Shown here piece by piece: positions 6,201-6,870 of a DNA stretch of 6,870 nt. Source of the stretch: an uncultured Verrucomicrobiota bacterium. Its GTDB lineage: Bacteria > Verrucomicrobiota > Verrucomicrobiae > Opitutales > Opitutaceae. Below the pieces are notes generated by a model. That model ran no database searches. It was not told where the DNA came from and saw only the letters and a program-made list of their open reading frames with translations. Position 1 is the first letter of the stretch; each line of letters starts with the position of its first letter. Position numbers and translations under genes: made by a program. Where the stretch lies: assembly GCA_946482165.1 (NCBI GenBank), contig CAMLQS010000278.1:1-6870 (forward strand). The letters run 5' to 3'.

Positions 6201-6870
6201 GCGCCTGGTTGGCCAAGCCCGGCGGATAGGTCGCGGTGCCGGTGATCGAGACCGACGGGCCACCCCCGCTCTCGGCACCGGAACCGTCGAAGGGGTAATG
6301 CGCCTGCAAGCCGGCATCGAGGGCGACGACGGGGAAGGCGCGTCCGCTCGTCGAGGCGGAGACCGGCGACGAGGCCGCGCCCGGTCCGCCCGCGTTCACC
6401 GCCTTGACGACATAGAAATAGGTCGCGTTGCCGACGAGATTCCGGTCCTCGAAGTTCGGCGTCTCGCGATAGGCGATGGTGCGGTAGGCGCCGTCCGCGG
6501 CTTCGGCCCGTTGGAGAAGGTAGTGAGTGGCCCCGCTCACCGCCGGCCAGGTGATCGAGACGCCATTGTCGCCGAGGACGGCCGCGACGCCGCTGGGCGC
6601 GGCGGGAGGAGCGACCGCGCCCCCGCTGACGTCGCGCGCGAGTATCCAGCTGTTCACGCTCGTGTAGTGGTTGAGCGCGACACCGTTGTAGGAGCCGCTG
6701 TTAACGCCCACCCCGTCGCTGTTCTGGAGGAGGATCGCGTGAGAGGTGCAGTCGCGGATGTAGACCTCCTCGACCACGATGTTCTTCGCCCCGGTGACGG
6801 TGAAGAAACCACGCCCGCACTCGACCGCGCGGAGCGATTTCACCCAGACGTTCGCGCAGTCGTTGGCGAA
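3259..6870 (-). CDS. Large secreted-type beta-helix / LamG / FN3 multidomain protein, 5' end outside the window
   Basis: This is the C-terminal 1203 residues of a larger protein. The frame stays open to the window edge, so the GTG at 6841-6843 is only an internal codon. Numbering is from the edge. Residues 1-85 look like the last coils of a right-handed parallel beta-helix (NVWV, NIVVEEVYI, SHAILLQNSDGVGV). Then come FN3-1 (89-174), LamG-1 (181-381), FN3-2 (384-471), LamG-2 (472-681), FN3-3 (682-772), LamG-3 (773-984), FN3-4 (985-1073) and a C-terminal module (1074-1203). The LamG domains show FDFG(S/T)GT, HVAV and DDFR motifs; the FN3 domains show Y(Y/F/H)YVV and, in three of four, SGGPY. 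Beta-helix proteins with such modules are often secreted polysaccharide lyases or adhesins, but the catalytic part is not visible, so no enzyme call is made. The gene converges on the sensor kinase and its promoter lies outside the window. Confidence 0.93.
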   Translation of the reverse strand, partial: FANDCANVWVKSLRAVECGRGFFTVTGAKNIVVEEVYIRDCTSHAILLQNSDGVGVNSGSYNGVALNHYTSVNSWILARDVSGGAVAPPAAPSGVAAVLGDNGVSITWPAVSGATHYLLQRAEAADGAYRTIAYRETPNFEDRNLVGNATYFYVVKAVNAGGPGAASSPVSASTSGRAFPVVALDAGLQAHYPFDGSGAESGGGPSVSITGTATYPPGLANQALAFDGATNFATLQPLAGSGLRDFTAAAWLWRGSDANWQRIFDFGSGTSDYFILTLVNGALRFNLSRGGSVQGFETPAPPRDRWAHVAVSFVGNWATLYVNGAARGRMLFANNPAQLGNLTQRFLGKSQFSDPLFNGRLDDFRLYARGLAPAEVLALVTNSPPVPPFDLTAGGFGTRVSLTWAGGVNASSYTVKRATVSGGPYAMIATNLASAAFTDTGLSSGATYYYVVTASNPHGESAHSNEAAVTTSDLVARITFNETSGTVATDASGNNRHATLVNGPTFAPGVLKNALTLASASSQHATLPAGVVSELNDFTLSLWVRVSSFDTWARLFDFGSGTTNYLFLAPQYATGTNAAKMRFAIRTPSTGEQTITSSTALQLDTWTHVAVTLSGTTGRMYINGTLVGTNAAMTLKPSNLGVTTLNYLGRSQFADPYFNGSVDDFRIYVRALSGGELTTLANPVAEAPDTLTAIPDDGRVSLTWSLADGATSYSVLRASTSGGPYASIASNVVASTYLDTSVVNGTTYYYVVTGANTRGGSAGTSPVAAATPTTLRLHLRFDETLGAVAADSSGRGRDAATFNNPQWVAGRLNNALQLGSASSQYASLPGGVVDGLADFTISTWVRVSTFANWARIFDFGTGTTNYLFLVAQYDGTNAPRRMRFATRSTSVTTEQQITSSTALPLNTWAHVAVTLSGTTGRLYLNGVLVGTNTGMTLNPAGLGAVTQSYLGRSMFAADPYLNGALDDFRVMTVALSAVQIAELATPPAVPSGLDAASGDQQVALGWNAVVDATGYAVKRSLVSGGPYVTIAGNVSGTSYADTGLDNGTTYHYVVSALKGMAQSGDSAEATGTPVLLLAPIESWRLTHFGSAANDGAGADSADPDGDGLANLIEYALGADPGSAGAAPYQLQVSGGVLRLVFERIADPDLVYEVEASSDLVAWNAIWSSSGDDNTEGVVTVSDGSPLPVSSRRFLRLRVSTLAP
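3262..3651 (-). other. C-terminal beta-rich module with acidic DPDGDG loop (possible sorting or attachment domain)
   Basis: The last 130 residues contain SWRLTHFG, then DPDGDGLANLIEYALGADP (visible residues 1102-1120), then a beta-rich tail with LRLVFERIADPDLVYEVEAS, SSDLVAWN and RRFLRLRVS. The DxDGDG loop resembles dockerin, EF-hand or thrombospondin type-3 calcium loops. From memory, NLxEYALG followed by a YxVExSxDLxxW tail recurs at the ends of secreted Verrucomicrobial proteins. There is no hydrophobic helix plus basic tail as in PEP-CTERM, and no LPxTG. A role in sorting or surface attachment is inferred. Confidence 0.6.
3652..4554 (-). repeat. LamG-FN3 unit 3
   Basis: This unit has 301 codons: LamG-3 followed by FN3-4. 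LamG-3 shows FDETLG, IFDFGTGTTNYLFL, HVAVTLSGTTGR and LDDFRVMTVAL; FN3-4 shows SGGPYVTIAGNV and TTYHYVVSALK. The 12-residue HVAVTLSGTTGR stretch is identical in unit 2 but uses different codons at 6 of 12 positions (4108-4143 against 5014-5049). The copies are therefore old duplicates kept similar at the protein level. Confidence 0.88.
4555..5457 (-). repeat. LamG-FN3 unit 2
   Basis: This unit has 301 codons: LamG-2 followed by FN3-3. LamG-2 shows FNETSG, LFDFGSGTTNYLFL, HVAVTLSGTTGR and VDDFRIYVRAL; FN3-3 shows SGGPYASIASNV and TTYYYVVTGAN. With the same boundaries, unit 3 has the same length. In the segment from SSTAL to the following LG (45 residues each), 34 residues are identical between units 2 and 3. 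Confidence 0.88.
5458..6330 (-). repeat. LamG-FN3 unit 1 (most divergent copy)
   Basis: This unit has 291 codons: LamG-1 followed by FN3-2. LamG-1 carries FDFGSGTSDYFIL, HVAVSFVGN and LDDFRLYARGL; FN3-2 carries SGGPY and ATYYYVVTASN. It has the same domain order as the next two units but is shorter and clearly more divergent in the LamG half. LamG domains of this type are jelly-roll folds that often bind glycans or proteins; the ligand here is unknown. Confidence 0.85.
6616..6870 (-). other. C-terminal coils of a right-handed parallel beta-helix (partial)
   Basis: The first 85 visible residues alternate short hydrophobic strands with Asn/Gly turns (NVWVKSL, GFFTVTGAKNIVVEEVYI, HAILLQNSDGVGVNSG), the usual look of pectate-lyase-like or right-handed beta-helix repeats. 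They end at a Gly/Ala/Pro-rich linker (GGAVAPPAAPSG) before the first FN3 domain. The fold call comes from this pattern alone. Whether the missing N-terminal part is a lyase, glycosidase or adhesin cannot be seen here. Confidence 0.65.

Noticed and set aside
6841..6843. GTG as the start codon of the large - strand gene
   Set aside because: The same frame continues open to base 6870 and the residues before it (NDCANVW) continue the beta-helix pattern, so the real start is outside the window.

Overview
This GC-rich window contains two large protein genes facing each other, with 95 bp between their stop codons. I see no RNA gene, CRISPR array, insertion sequence or integrase. The gene content suggests a polysaccharide-degrading bacterium with many secreted proteins. 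My best guess is Verrucomicrobiota, Opitutaceae-like. The reasons are a propeller-type sensor kinase with a HisKA_3 core, a very long LamG/FN3 surface or secreted protein, and a C-terminal DxDGDG...NLxEYALG module that I associate with that phylum. Planctomycetes or Acidobacteria are possible; the assignment is inference from protein style, not from a marker gene.

Layout. Positions 1-148 are the leader of the first gene, with no confident promoter and a run of eight C just before the start codon. Positions 149-3163 (+) encode a complete membrane sensor histidine kinase of about 1004 residues. It has a signal peptide, 14 propeller-type repeats (enough for two seven-bladed propellers), a Y_Y_Y domain, one membrane helix, a HisKA_3 dimerisation domain with the phospho-accepting histidine, and a HATPase_c domain. 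It has no receiver or DNA-binding domain, so its response regulator must be encoded elsewhere. Positions 3164-3258 are a short, C-rich convergent gap. Positions 3259-6870 (-) are the 3' part of a gene that runs off the right edge of the window. The visible 1203 residues are the end of a parallel beta-helix, one FN3 domain, three successive LamG-FN3 units, and a C-terminal beta-rich module with an acidic, calcium-binding-like loop.

How they may work together. Propeller/Y_Y_Y sensors in Bacteroidetes detect carbohydrate fragments in the periplasm and switch on polysaccharide-use genes. A beta-helix protein carrying LamG and FN3 modules would fit as a secreted glycan-binding or glycan-cleaving product. 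The two genes are convergent and cannot share an operon, so a functional link is only a hypothesis. I found no clear evidence of a previously undescribed system. The most notable points are the 14-repeat sensor without an output domain, the in-register LamG-FN3 units, and the C-terminal module.
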